Shown: positions 23,784-33,750 of the stretch, piece after piece
Position numbering within the stretch: position 1 is the stretch's first letter
Layout: the number at the start of each line of letters is the position of its first letter
Origin: an uncultured Eubacteriales bacterium
Lineage (GTDB): Bacteria > Bacillota > Clostridia > Peptostreptococcales > Anaerovoracaceae
DNA: 33,868 nt
Assembly: GCA_902779185.1 (NCBI GenBank)
Contig: CACZAM010000006.1
Coordinates: 70,189 to 104,056 of the forward strand
Direction: 5' to 3'
Program-made: the position numbers and the translations under genes
The notes under the pieces: generated by a model
Database searches by the model: none
Told to the model about the DNA's origin: nothing
The model's input: only the letters and a program-made list of their open reading frames with translations

Positions 23784-25855
23784 TACAGCACCTCCGTTTC
23801 TTCGAGCTTTTCAGATACGAACCGGTTCATTCCGAGGAACGGCCTTCTGATGAAAAGTCCCACGGCCAGTCCGATCACCGCAAATATGAGCAGATATGCC
23901 AGATAAAGAATGAAGTCGTGCCTATACATACCGCAGAGGGCTTCTCTCATCGCGTTTATGGCATGCGGGAACGGGAAGAATTTGTAGATCTTTCCGAATA
24001 CCGGCGGGAGTATCTCAATAGGATAAGAGCCGCTTGAACCCGCTATCTGGAGCACCATGATCACGACTACTATCGCCTTACCTATGTCTCCGAACGAGAT
24101 GGTGAGCGCGTAGATGAGCAGAACGAACACAAAGCTCGTGACTGCTGCCGAGAGCCACATCAGCCATGGATGGACCGGCCGGCAGTCAAGCAGGAATATA
24201 TCACCTGCCACTATAACTGCCGCCTGTAGCTGTCCTATGAGGAAGAACAGCATGAAGCGTCCAAAAAATGCCTGTGTCTCAGTAGCGTCAGGAAATTTCT
24301 TTCTGTCTGTATGTGTCTTCAGAATGGATACGAGAATTACTCCGCCTACCCATATAGCGAGTACCGAATAGAATGGCGCCATGGCAGCTCCGTATGATGC
24401 GACCGAATAAACTTCTTCAACATCGACTTCAACGAGCGAGGAGAAGAATTTCGCGTATGCCTCAGGATCGCCGCCCAGCAGGTCGATCAGCAGCGCGAGT
24501 CTGTCGCCTTCGGAGACCGCCTCCACTCTGTCGATTATATTGTCCAGCTTGTCTATGGCCATGCGGAACACCTTTTGCATCTGAAGCAGCGAACTGTCGA
24601 GTTCAGCCACAGTCCCGTCCGTGCTGTCGAGAACAGGTGAAATGCCGCTCAGCATGGATGACATGCTGCTCATCAGCGGCTCCATGAGATCGACAGTACG
24701 GTCAATGGTGTTTATCAGCGAATCCACGGAATCGCTCAGTGAGGTCTGGCTCAGCTTTTTGAGTTCTTCCATGATGGCAGGCAAAGCAGTCGGATCGGAA
24801 AAAGCATTCGTCAGCGTATCCACATCACTGATCATCGCGGAAAGCACGGCCCTGAGAGCAGTAATGGCAACTGAATCGTTCGATTCCGGGAACAGCGCGA
24901 GCAGCCCCTCAAGATCTGACTTCAGCACATTCGCCTGTTTATAGGCCTGTTTGTTGAGAGCATCCTTTTCTGCCTCGGTCAGGCCTTTAGCTTTGAGCTT
25001 ACTGATCGTCTTCTCGAGTTTTGCTCTTTCCTTCTCTATGCGTGCCTCCCTGTTCATGAGGATCTTCTTTAATATCTCCAGGGTATTCCTCGCCTTCTCA
25101 AGGTCACTGCCCGCTGCAGATGCTGATTCACTCGCTGAATTACCGGCGTTTGAAAGCCTCTTCTTTGCGTCCTTTATACCTGAATGAATGCTGCTTCCCT
25201 TGTCCATGAAGGAGCTTATGGCAGAGTCATATGCTTTGAGCGTATCCCTGAGGTCCTTCAGCCTGGCAATGGTATCATCCGCTGTTTCATCGTCCGACAG
25301 ATCACTGGCGATCTCATTGGTCTCATCGAAGATGAATCCAAACACGGTCTCGAGATATGTTGTCTTTATAGACTGCTGCAGATTAGCTGCCGCAGTCTCG
25401 GTTATCTTCGGTGCAATCGCGTTGCTTTTCTGATTCTCATAGTAAGTGAGAGGCGCCTTTTCATCTATAAGCGCATGTTCGAAGTGATACATATTGTACG
25501 TGAAGTTATCTTCGAATATGACTGCCGCGTAATATCTGCCCGATTTTACTCCCTCAACGGCCTCTTCAGCGGTATCCGGGAACCGCCAGCCGATTTTGTC
25601 GTTTGTCTTAAGGTCTTCAAAGACCTCATCAGTCATGTTGATGTGCGTCCCGTCCTCGAGATCGAGCCCCGGGTCGAGCGAAGCGACCGCAATCTCTATC
25701 TCTCCGGTATTTGCGTAAGGGTTGCCGTTGGCATATATGTTTACCCACGCGTAAAGAGCCGGCAGCACGGAAATCGCCACTATAATAGCCAGCGCAAAAA
25801 AGCGCCGACTTAAAGAACCGATATCACTCTTAAAAATGGACAGTACTGTCCTCAA
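23783..25855 (-). CDS. YhgE/Pip family membrane protein (copy 1)
   Basis: 690 aa with the same architecture as copy 2: an N-terminal helix (about 18-40), an extracytoplasmic domain starting EIEIAVASLDPG with TYYENQKSNAIAPKI, long coiled-coil stretches, and five C-terminal helices ending with LQIAGSSGSYPIEILPP and FPFPHAINAMREAL. The best start is a TTG with GAGGG 10 bases upstream; no in-frame ATG lies nearby. It is the first gene of a three-gene operon. The two copies are diverged paralogues and may form a heteromer. Function as for the family; uncertain. Confidence 0.9.
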   Translation of the reverse strand: MRTVLSIFKSDIGSLSRRFFALAIIVAISVLPALYAWVNIYANGNPYANTGEIEIAVASLDPGLDLEDGTHINMTDEVFEDLKTNDKIGWRFPDTAEEAVEGVKSGRYYAAVIFEDNFTYNMYHFEHALIDEKAPLTYYENQKSNAIAPKITETAAANLQQSIKTTYLETVFGFIFDETNEIASDLSDDETADDTIARLKDLRDTLKAYDSAISSFMDKGSSIHSGIKDAKKRLSNAGNSASESASAAGSDLEKARNTLEILKKILMNREARIEKERAKLEKTISKLKAKGLTEAEKDALNKQAYKQANVLKSDLEGLLALFPESNDSVAITALRAVLSAMISDVDTLTNAFSDPTALPAIMEELKKLSQTSLSDSVDSLINTIDRTVDLMEPLMSSMSSMLSGISPVLDSTDGTVAELDSSLLQMQKVFRMAIDKLDNIIDRVEAVSEGDRLALLIDLLGGDPEAYAKFFSSLVEVDVEEVYSVASYGAAMAPFYSVLAIWVGGVILVSILKTHTDRKKFPDATETQAFFGRFMLFFLIGQLQAAVIVAGDIFLLDCRPVHPWLMWLSAAVTSFVFVLLIYALTISFGDIGKAIVVVIMVLQIAGSSGSYPIEILPPVFGKIYKFFPFPHAINAMREALCGMYRHDFILYLAYLLIFAVIGLAVGLFIRRPFLGMNRFVSEKLEETEVL

Positions 25856-25884
25856 TTCAGTTATTCCCTCTCTAAATATATTTA

Positions 25885-25906
25885 CGCGGCGCTTTGATGC
25901 GCCGCG
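25885..25906 (-). terminator. Terminator after atpC
   Basis: CGCGGCGC and GCGCCGCG form a perfect 8-bp stem with the loop TTTGAT. The minus-strand tail TAAATATATTTAG is AT-rich but lacks a straight U-run. It separates the atp operon from the YhgE operon. Confidence 0.6.
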
Positions 25907-25932
25907 CCCGATCGCAGTTTATGGCAGCATCC

Positions 25933-26370
25933 CTACAGATGATGCCTGTGCTTCGAAGCTTTTATACGGCTCATCGCCCTTGAAAGCTCCGCGGTCGCAA
26001 GGGATACATCTCTGTTGGAGTTAGCCCGCTTAAGGTCTTCCCTCGCTTTCTCTTCTGCACGCCTTGCTCTCGCTTCGTCGATCTCTTCAGGATTCTCCGC
26101 AGTGTCAACGAGTATCATCACCTCGTTGTTTTCCACCTTAAGGAGCCCGTCCGATACAACCGCGATCTGCCTGCCGGACAGTCCTGCCGCTTTCGCGTCT
26201 TCACCGGCCGGAACATACTCTACTATGCCCGGAACTACAGCCATAATCAGGTTTGAATGGTACGCCAAAATACCGATGCTTCCCTCCGTCGTCATAAGTG
26301 ACACGGATTCGGCATCACCGTCATACACCATATGCTCGCTTGCCATGAAGTGCAGTTTGAATGTAGCCAT
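25933..26370 (-). CDS. atpC: ATP synthase epsilon subunit
   Basis: 145 aa. The N-terminal beta sandwich has LHFMASEHMVYDGDAESVSLMTTEGSIGILAYH. The C-terminal two-helix region (EARARRAEEKAREDLKRA, then LSRAMSRIKA) is the part that can extend into F1 and inhibit ATP hydrolysis. It is the last gene of the operon, separated from atpD by 171 bases that hold a long inverted repeat, so its expression may be reduced relative to the other subunits. Confidence 0.95.
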   Translation of the reverse strand: MATFKLHFMASEHMVYDGDAESVSLMTTEGSIGILAYHSNLIMAVVPGIVEYVPAGEDAKAAGLSGRQIAVVSDGLLKVENNEVMILVDTAENPEEIDEARARRAEEKAREDLKRANSNRDVSLATAELSRAMSRIKASKHRHHL

Positions 26371-26398
26371 CTCTAAACCTTTTCATTATTCATTGCGG

Positions 26399-26527
26399 CT
26401 TCAAATATATCGTCAGGCACGCTCTCGCTGACATTCGGACGCAGCGGTACTAAGCTCTGTCTGCGCCTGCGGCTTGCCAGTCGCTAAGTGCCGGCGTCCT
26501 CGAGTCACCTGCCTGATATATTTGAAG
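26399..26527. repeat. Long inverted repeat element (129 bp), copy B, inside the atp operon
   Basis: CTTCAAATATATC (26399-26411) is the exact reverse complement of 26515-26527, and CAGGCA/TGCCTG continue the arm after a small bulge. A GC-rich centre contains GGACGC with GCGTCC. It fills most of the atpD-atpC gap. Layout and base composition resemble copy A at 10406-10591, but the arms differ in sequence. Confidence 0.6.
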
Positions 26528-26541
26528 TCGCTTATAATCAA

Positions 26542-28841
<2,300 letters not shown>

Positions 28842-28844
28842 TTT

Positions 28845-30590
28845 TTACGCCGCTTTAAACTTTTCTTTATACTTAGCGGAGATGTCTATGATCTCCTTCT
28901 TAAGGTCGTCATCGAGCTTGCCTGTCTGATCGATGCGCTCGCAGATATCTCTGTGATCCGACTCGAACATCTCTACGAGTCCCTCGATGAACGCTGGAAC
29001 CTCCGCCACAGGGATGCCCTGCATCGTGTGGGCCAGCGCCATAACCAGTGTTATGACCTGCTCGTGCTGTGACTTCGGCCTGTACTGCTTCTGTCTCAGC
29101 ATGCGCATGAGGCCCTGGCCGTACTCAAGCTGTGATCTCGTCTGATCGTCGAGGTCTGAAGCGAACTGTGTGAACACTTCCATCTCGCGGTACTGGGCGA
29201 GATCGATCCTGAGCGTACCGGCGGCCTTCTTCATGGCTTTGGTCTGAGCGTCGCCTCCTACACGGGATACAGAAAGACCTACGTTTACGGCAGGTCTCTG
29301 ACCCGAGAAGAACAGGTCTGACTCCAGGAATATCTGGCCATCCGTGATCGAGATGATATTGGTAGGGATGTATGCCGATACATCGCCCGCCTGCGTCTCG
29401 ACTATAGGAAGCGCGGTTATGGATCCGCCGCCTATCTCGTCCGAAAGCCTTGCGGCTCTCTCGAGAAGTCTTGAATGCAGGTAGAATACATCTCCGGGAT
29501 AAGCCTCGCGCCCTGGCGATCTGTCAAGCAGAAGCGAAAGCGCACGGTATGCTACGGCATGTTTCGAAAGGTCATCATAAACGATGAGCACATCCTTGCC
29601 CTGGTGCATGAAATACTCGCCCATGGCGCATCCGGCATACGGAGCGATGTACTGAAGCGGTGCCGGATCACTAGCCGAAGCAGTAACTATGATGGTATGA
29701 TCCATCGCGTCATGCTTCTTCAGCGTCTGCTGTATCTGGACTACCGAAGAAGTCTTCTGGCCGATGGCTACGTAGATGCAGATACAGTCCTTGCCCTTCT
29801 GGTTGATCATGGCGTCTACCGCGATAGCTGTCTTGCCCGTCTGTCTGTCGCCGATGATCAGCTCTCTCTGGCCTCTGCCTATAGGGAACATCGCGTCGAT
29901 CGAAAAGATTCCTGTCTCAAGAGGCGTGTCTACAGGCTGTCTGTCTATGATAGGAGGAGCCTGAGCCTCTACAGGCATGTATCCCGAGGCCGTGATCTCT
30001 CCAAGACCGTCAACAGGTGAACCCAGCGAATCGATTACTCTGCCGAGGAATCCTTCGCCTACAGGGGTTCCTGCCGTCTTGCCGGTCCTCTTTACCGAGG
30101 ATCCCTGTGTTACGCTCTCGTCGCTGCTGAAAAGCACGCATCCGATGGTATCCCGGCGGATATCCTGCACCATGCCCCTGACGCCGTCAGCGAACAGCAG
30201 GATCTCTCCGAATGTAGCATGCGGAAGGCCTGCGACTGTCGCGATACCGTCTCCTACTGTGACGACCTCTCCGACCTGCTCGGCCATAGCCTCCGGCGTC
30301 CATGCCTGGATGCTCTCCTTGAGCAGAGGTATGATGTTGCCGTTGTTGGTAGGCACCTTTACGAGGGTGTCTCTCAGCTGGCGGAACCTTCCGCCGACCG
30401 ACCAGTCATATATGTCAGAGCCGACTTCAAGTCTGAAGCCTCCCGGAAAAGCATCAGACTTCTCCCATTTGAGAGGGACTTCCGCGTCATATTTTTTCTT
30501 TAAAAACTGTCCGAACCTCGCCTTTTGCGATTCACTCGGCTCAGCAGCCGAGTATATTACTGCGGTGAGGATCATTTCTTCATTACTCAT
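28845..30590 (-). CDS. atpA: Fused delta-CTD/alpha subunit of ATP synthase
   Basis: 581 aa, about 79 longer than a normal alpha. Residues about 7-77 match the C-terminal domain of delta (AtpH/OSCP): AAEPSESQKARFGQFLKKK, then PGGFRLEVGSDIYDWSVGGR and LRDTL. After a short linker, residues about 86-97 (IIPLLKESIQAW) resemble the usual alpha N-terminal helix, and alpha proper continues with VGEVVTVGDGI. The P-loop GDRQTGKT is at 248-255; it is at 169-176 in E. coli, so the alpha core is shifted by 79 residues and complete. Its start overlaps the atpF stop (ATGA), leaving no room for a separate atpH. F1 has three alphas, so three delta-CTDs would be present. The six-helix delta N-terminal domain is not encoded here. 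Confidence 0.95.
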   Translation of the reverse strand: MSNEEMILTAVIYSAAEPSESQKARFGQFLKKKYDAEVPLKWEKSDAFPGGFRLEVGSDIYDWSVGGRFRQLRDTLVKVPTNNGNIIPLLKESIQAWTPEAMAEQVGEVVTVGDGIATVAGLPHATFGEILLFADGVRGMVQDIRRDTIGCVLFSSDESVTQGSSVKRTGKTAGTPVGEGFLGRVIDSLGSPVDGLGEITASGYMPVEAQAPPIIDRQPVDTPLETGIFSIDAMFPIGRGQRELIIGDRQTGKTAIAVDAMINQKGKDCICIYVAIGQKTSSVVQIQQTLKKHDAMDHTIIVTASASDPAPLQYIAPYAGCAMGEYFMHQGKDVLIVYDDLSKHAVAYRALSLLLDRSPGREAYPGDVFYLHSRLLERAARLSDEIGGGSITALPIVETQAGDVSAYIPTNIISITDGQIFLESDLFFSGQRPAVNVGLSVSRVGGDAQTKAMKKAAGTLRIDLAQYREMEVFTQFASDLDDQTRSQLEYGQGLMRMLRQKQYRPKSQHEQVITLVMALAHTMQGIPVAEVPAFIEGLVEMFESDHRDICERIDQTGKLDDDLKKEIIDISAKYKEKFKAA

Positions 30591-31078
30591 TTGTCTGCCT
30601 CCTCCGCAGCATCAAGGAACTGATCGAAAGCATCTGAAGCGGTCTGCTCGAGAGTGAGCTTCTCCATCGCGTCGGTGATCATTCCGGTGATCTCCTTCTG
30701 CGCGGATTCGATTATCTCGTTCTTCTCCCTTTCGGCCTCGCCGCGGGCATTAGAAATGATCTTCTCGGCTTCGCCGCGCGCCGCTGCGAGTCTCCGCTCT
30801 CTTTCAGCCTCGATTTCCTTGCTCATCCTGTTCTTTTCGGCTCTTACTTCTTCGTCAAAGTCTTTCTCTTTCTTCTCATACGAGGCCTTGCTGTTCTCGG
30901 CATCAGCCAGAGCCTGCTCCGCCCTGCTGTCCATGTCAGCATAATGAGCCTCTCTGCCATCCATGAAGTCCTTCACCGGCTTATAGAGAAGTATGTAAAG
31001 AGCTCCGAAGAGAATTGTGAAATTGAACAGGTGCAGCAATATTTGCTGCCAGTCTATGTTAAGTGGTACTCCTGTCAT
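30587..31078 (-). CDS. atpF: ATP synthase b subunit (peripheral stalk)
   Basis: 163 aa, normal for b. One N-terminal membrane helix (about 10-30, LLHLFNFTILFGALYILLYKPV) is followed by a long Glu/Lys/Arg/Ala-rich helix that dimerises in the stalk. The C-terminal end (TLEQTASDAFDQFL) contains no delta-like domain, so the missing delta N-terminal part was not moved here. Overlaps the fused delta-alpha gene by 4 bases. Confidence 0.96.
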   Translation of the reverse strand: MTGVPLNIDWQQILLHLFNFTILFGALYILLYKPVKDFMDGREAHYADMDSRAEQALADAENSKASYEKKEKDFDEEVRAEKNRMSKEIEAERERRLAAARGEAEKIISNARGEAEREKNEIIESAQKEITGMITDAMEKLTLEQTASDAFDQFLDAAEEADK

Positions 31079-31125
31079 CTGATTACTCCCTGTCTTTCAA
31101 ATGTACCGGTCTGCTGAAGCATCCG

Positions 31126-31503
31126 TTAGAGAACGAATATGATCAGGATGACCGTGAGCAGCGCATAGATGACTACTGTCTCTATGAATACGAGTCCGAG
31201 CATGAAACTGGTACGGATCTTGCCGTCTGCTTCTGGCTGCCTTGATATACCTTCGGAAGTCTTGGCACCGAGAATACCCATACCGATGGCGCCTCCGCAT
31301 GCAGCGAATCCGATTGCGATTCCTGCAGCTATAGCTTTGAGGCCTGTAGTGGTAGCGGCAGCAGCAACTGCTGCGTCTCCGGCTGCTGTAGTATCGCCTG
31401 TTTCAGCGAAAACTCCGACCGTCAGGATCATCATCATTGCGGCAGCAACCATTGCGAGAACGATTGCCAGTCTTTTCAGTTTCTTTGCATTAAGGTTAAG
31501 CAT
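31126..31503 (-). CDS. atpE: ATP synthase c subunit with N-terminal signal-like extension
   Basis: 125 aa, where c is usually 70-90. Residues 1-33 look like a signal peptide (Lys/Arg start, hydrophobic core, GVFA-ET), followed by an Ala/Thr-rich segment to about 52. The true c hairpin is about 53-125, with the polar loop ISRQPEADGK and the ion-carrying Glu108 in FIETVVIYALL. Thr109 and Tyr113 match positions used by Na+-type c subunits, but the Na+-binding Gln of helix 1 is Met75 here, so the coupling ion is ambiguous and H+ is favoured. A stem-loop lies upstream. Confidence 0.95.
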   Translation of the reverse strand: MLNLNAKKLKRLAIVLAMVAAAMMMILTVGVFAETGDTTAAGDAAVAAAATTTGLKAIAAGIAIGFAACGGAIGMGILGAKTSEGISRQPEADGKIRTSFMLGLVFIETVVIYALLTVILIIFVL

Positions 31504-31559
31504 GATAGTTTCTCCTTATAAAAAAGTGTTATTAATATCTGTTTTGTATTCCAGAGCTC

Positions 31560-31589
31560 CAGCAGTACCCTCGCGGTCGGGTACTGCTG
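31560..31589 (-). promoter_or_regulatory. Stem-loop between atpB and atpE
   Basis: CAGCAGTACCC and GGGTACTGCTG form a perfect 11-bp stem with an 8-base loop. No U-run follows directly. It sits 5' of atpE with about 56 bases to the start. It could be an RNA processing or stability element that raises c-subunit output for the multi-copy c ring. Confidence 0.6.
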
Positions 31590-31602
31590 AAGCTTATAAT
31601 AG

Positions 31603-32466
31603 CTAAGCGGATTGTTCTTTAACTACTGTTACACGTTTTTTGCCGCGTCGCTTTTCTTTAGGCGGCTTCACGACTTTCTCGGAAACCTCTCCGTAGAAGA
31701 GCGATGTCAGCATGGTAAGCACGTATGCCTGTATCAGGGCATGGAGCAGTGTGAACAGAACTCCGACTATGACCGGCACAACGTAGCTCATCGCGGTGTA
31801 GTAGTAAACGAGCTCGGTAACCAGCGCTCCCGAGATCAGCGCGCCGAAAAGTCGGAAGCTGAGCGAGAGAGGCAGTGAGAAGTCCTTGAGCGTCTTGCCG
31901 ATTCCTTTGATCCCGTTTCCGACGATACCGCCCGACATGATCACAAGATATGACAGGCATCCCATCATTATGGCTCCGTTTACATCAGCCATCGGCGCCG
32001 GGAGAGATATCGGGTGACCTCCGGTGGTCATCACCTGAACACCGAGAAGCTCGAACAGCGTACCTGTAAAGATGTATGAACCGGCCGCAAATATGTACGC
32101 TCCCAAAAAGCCGTTGATGTGCGAATTGCTCTTTGCCATTCCGTTAAAGATGCCGACTACGGTCTCAAGAACCAGCTGGAATTTGCCCGGCACGAGCTTG
32201 AAGCGCGGTATCACGAAGATCCTGCATATGAGCGCAAAGATGATCATGAGTCCCGACACGATAAAGCCTGAGATCAATGCCGGATTGACATCTTTTATCC
32301 CGAAGAGACTGATCTTGTTGACATCGTGCATGACAGCGTCACGCATAACAGTCTGGATCGACTCTTCTTCGCCGCCACCGCCGCCGGTCAGAATGGATCC
32401 GATCATGAATACCAGCGCGATCAGCGAAAAAATCAATATTGCTTTTTTACGCTCTTGTTTTGTCAT
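31603..32466 (-). CDS. atpB: ATP synthase a subunit
   Basis: 287 aa from the ATG at 32466. A TTG 18 bases further upstream is also open, but AAGGAG lies between it and the ATG and is correctly spaced for the ATG. About five or six membrane helices. The essential Arg is R205 in LSFRLFGALISG. The Asn that usually follows (RLFGN) is Ala209 here, and the usual AGE Glu at R+9 is Ala214, with a Glu at R+13 (E218). LIQAYVLTML is the last conserved helix. It forms the ion half-channels with the c ring. A basic C-terminal tail (PKEKRRGKKR) is unusual. Confidence 0.95.
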   Translation of the reverse strand: MTKQERKKAILIFSLIALVFMIGSILTGGGGGEEESIQTVMRDAVMHDVNKISLFGIKDVNPALISGFIVSGLMIIFALICRIFVIPRFKLVPGKFQLVLETVVGIFNGMAKSNSHINGFLGAYIFAAGSYIFTGTLFELLGVQVMTTGGHPISLPAPMADVNGAIMMGCLSYLVIMSGGIVGNGIKGIGKTLKDFSLPLSLSFRLFGALISGALVTELVYYYTAMSYVVPVIVGVLFTLLHALIQAYVLTMLTSLFYGEVSEKVVKPPKEKRRGKKRVTVVKEQSA

Positions 32467-32543
32467 AAGCGTATACTCCTTCAAATAAAGCCGCCTCTTC
32501 TGATCAGAAACCAGCTGAGCCGGCAGCTTGTCCTAACTTTTAG

Positions 32544-32552
32544 ATTTTACCA
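32544..32552 (-). promoter_or_regulatory. Extended -10 promoter candidate of the atp operon
   Basis: Minus-strand TGGTAAAAT (TGn plus TAAAAT) lies about 78 bases before the atpB ATG. No convincing -35 box is seen at 17 bp. Confidence 0.4.
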
Positions 32553-32620
32553 CTTTGAAGCCAAAATTCATACCCTCTTTAGGTAAGTCACCCGCATGTC
32601 CGCCGTGCCGGATCACTCCC

Positions 32621-32992
32621 TCATTCGCGAGTGATTCCAAGCTCATCCGATGCAGCCGTTCGTATAGCTTCCATTACTGCGAGCTGCTTTTCTATCCTTT
32701 CCGCGCCTTCCTTTATCCTGATATCCGCACTTCCGGTCTCATCAAACCTTATCATGGCAGCGGATACCGGAACCGGCTCAAGAAAAAAGAGGTTCCCGGC
32801 GCCGGCAACTATTATCCCTTCAGGGTGCCTGCGCACGTAATCTTTAAGACTTGCCGGCTTTGAAAAGGACCTCACATGGCGGCGCTGGCCCGAAGCGTCA
32901 GTATATGTCTTTTTAACGTGCGGATCGTCTATAAGCAGCGCCGCATCAAGGACCTGTCCGTTTATCTTTATACCATTCTTTATGCCTTTCAT
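32621..32992 (-). CDS. Hypothetical 123-aa protein
   Basis: The ATG at 32992 is chosen because AGAAGGAAA precedes it closely; an upstream in-frame start at 33046 lacks this. The product is soluble. It has a Val/Ile-rich N-terminus (GIKINGQVLDAALLIDDPHV), a middle HPEGIIVAGAGNLFFLEPVPV and a C-terminal helix (IEKQLAVMEAIRTAASDELG). I recognise no family. It lies between the atp promoter and a divergent HTH gene. Confidence 0.65.
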   Translation of the reverse strand: MKGIKNGIKINGQVLDAALLIDDPHVKKTYTDASGQRRHVRSFSKPASLKDYVRRHPEGIIVAGAGNLFFLEPVPVSAAMIRFDETGSADIRIKEGAERIEKQLAVMEAIRTAASDELGITRE

Positions 32993-33171
32993 TTTCCTTC
33001 TGTCTTGCTCCTTCCCTTCCCGGAAAACTGCACGTCTGATAATCAACGCGCTTTCTTCAGCACATCGCGTACCGCTCCGGTTACTTCAAAACAATATGAG
33101 GAAAAACGGTTCTGATCGTCGTTTCCCTTAGGGATAATAGCAAAACCTTTTGCTTCATTCAATGTATTACA

Positions 33172-33200
33172 TTTACAATATCGTGTTTTTACATTGTAAA
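33172..33200. promoter_or_regulatory. Inverted-repeat operator candidate between divergent genes
   Basis: TTTACAAT (33172-33179) and ATTGTAAA (33193-33200) are perfect 8-bp complements 13 bases apart. They lie in the gap between the 123-aa gene and the plus-strand HTH gene, the expected place for an autoregulatory operator. Confidence 0.5.
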
Positions 33201-33265
33201 CCAAACGTGCTGCTTTGAATTATCATTTATATTAGGAATGAAAAAATGGATTCAGGGAAGGCACT

Positions 33266-33631
33266 ATGAGAAAAAGGGTAGACGACAGCATGTACAATAT
33301 CGGGTCGAATATCCGCACAGCAAGGAAGCGGGCTGATTTGACGCAGGAGGAGATGTCAGAACTGATAGGTGTGACATCCCAGTATTTATCTGACCTCGAA
33401 AGAGGTCTTGTCGGCACATCGATATATACGCTGATGAGGATCTGCATCGAGCTGAACGTGAGCTCTGACTTCATACTGTTTGGACGAAGCAGTGAAAACA
33501 GCACAGCCAACGCCACGCTTATCGAAAAGATCCAGCGCCTTCCTAAGCATAAGGCAGAAATGATGGAGCGTAACTTCAATCTCTTTTTAGAGGCGATAAA
33601 CATGGATCCGGATCAACGTTCAGACATGTAA
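33266..33631 (+). CDS. XRE-family HTH regulator
   Basis: 121 aa, the only clear plus-strand gene. The HTH is at about 11-65: IGSNIRTARKRADLTQEEMSE, LIGVTSQYLSDLERG and TLMRICIELNVSSDFILFG, the standard Xre/Cro pattern. The C-terminal part (about 78-121) is a short helical tail. The ribosome site AGGGAAGG lies four bases before the ATG. It is not next to a phage or transfer module. It probably regulates itself and perhaps the divergent 123-aa gene. Confidence 0.85.
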   Translation: MRKRVDDSMYNIGSNIRTARKRADLTQEEMSELIGVTSQYLSDLERGLVGTSIYTLMRICIELNVSSDFILFGRSSENSTANATLIEKIQRLPKHKAEMMERNFNLFLEAINMDPDQRSDM

Positions 33632-33690
33632 ACAGGGGTTCTCAGGAGTTTTCTGACAACAAAAGTCCGGGCTTTTACGGATTAAAAAAA

Positions 33691-33708
33691 GCGGTGCTTT
33701 CGCACCGC
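33691..33708. terminator. Bidirectional terminator between HTH gene and rplQ
   Basis: GCGGTGC and GCACCGC form a perfect 7-bp stem with a TTTC loop. TTTTTTT follows on the minus strand and CTTGTTTGTGTTTTG on the plus strand. It ends both convergent transcripts, the HTH gene and the ribosomal-protein operon. Confidence 0.85.
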
Positions 33709-33750
33709 CTTGTTTGTGTTTTGTCCGTGTTTTTTCTGAATTACACCAGA

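Noticed and set aside
32467-32484. TTG start for atpB, six codons earlier
   Set aside because: The AAGGAG ribosome site would fall inside that extension and is spaced correctly for the ATG at 32466.
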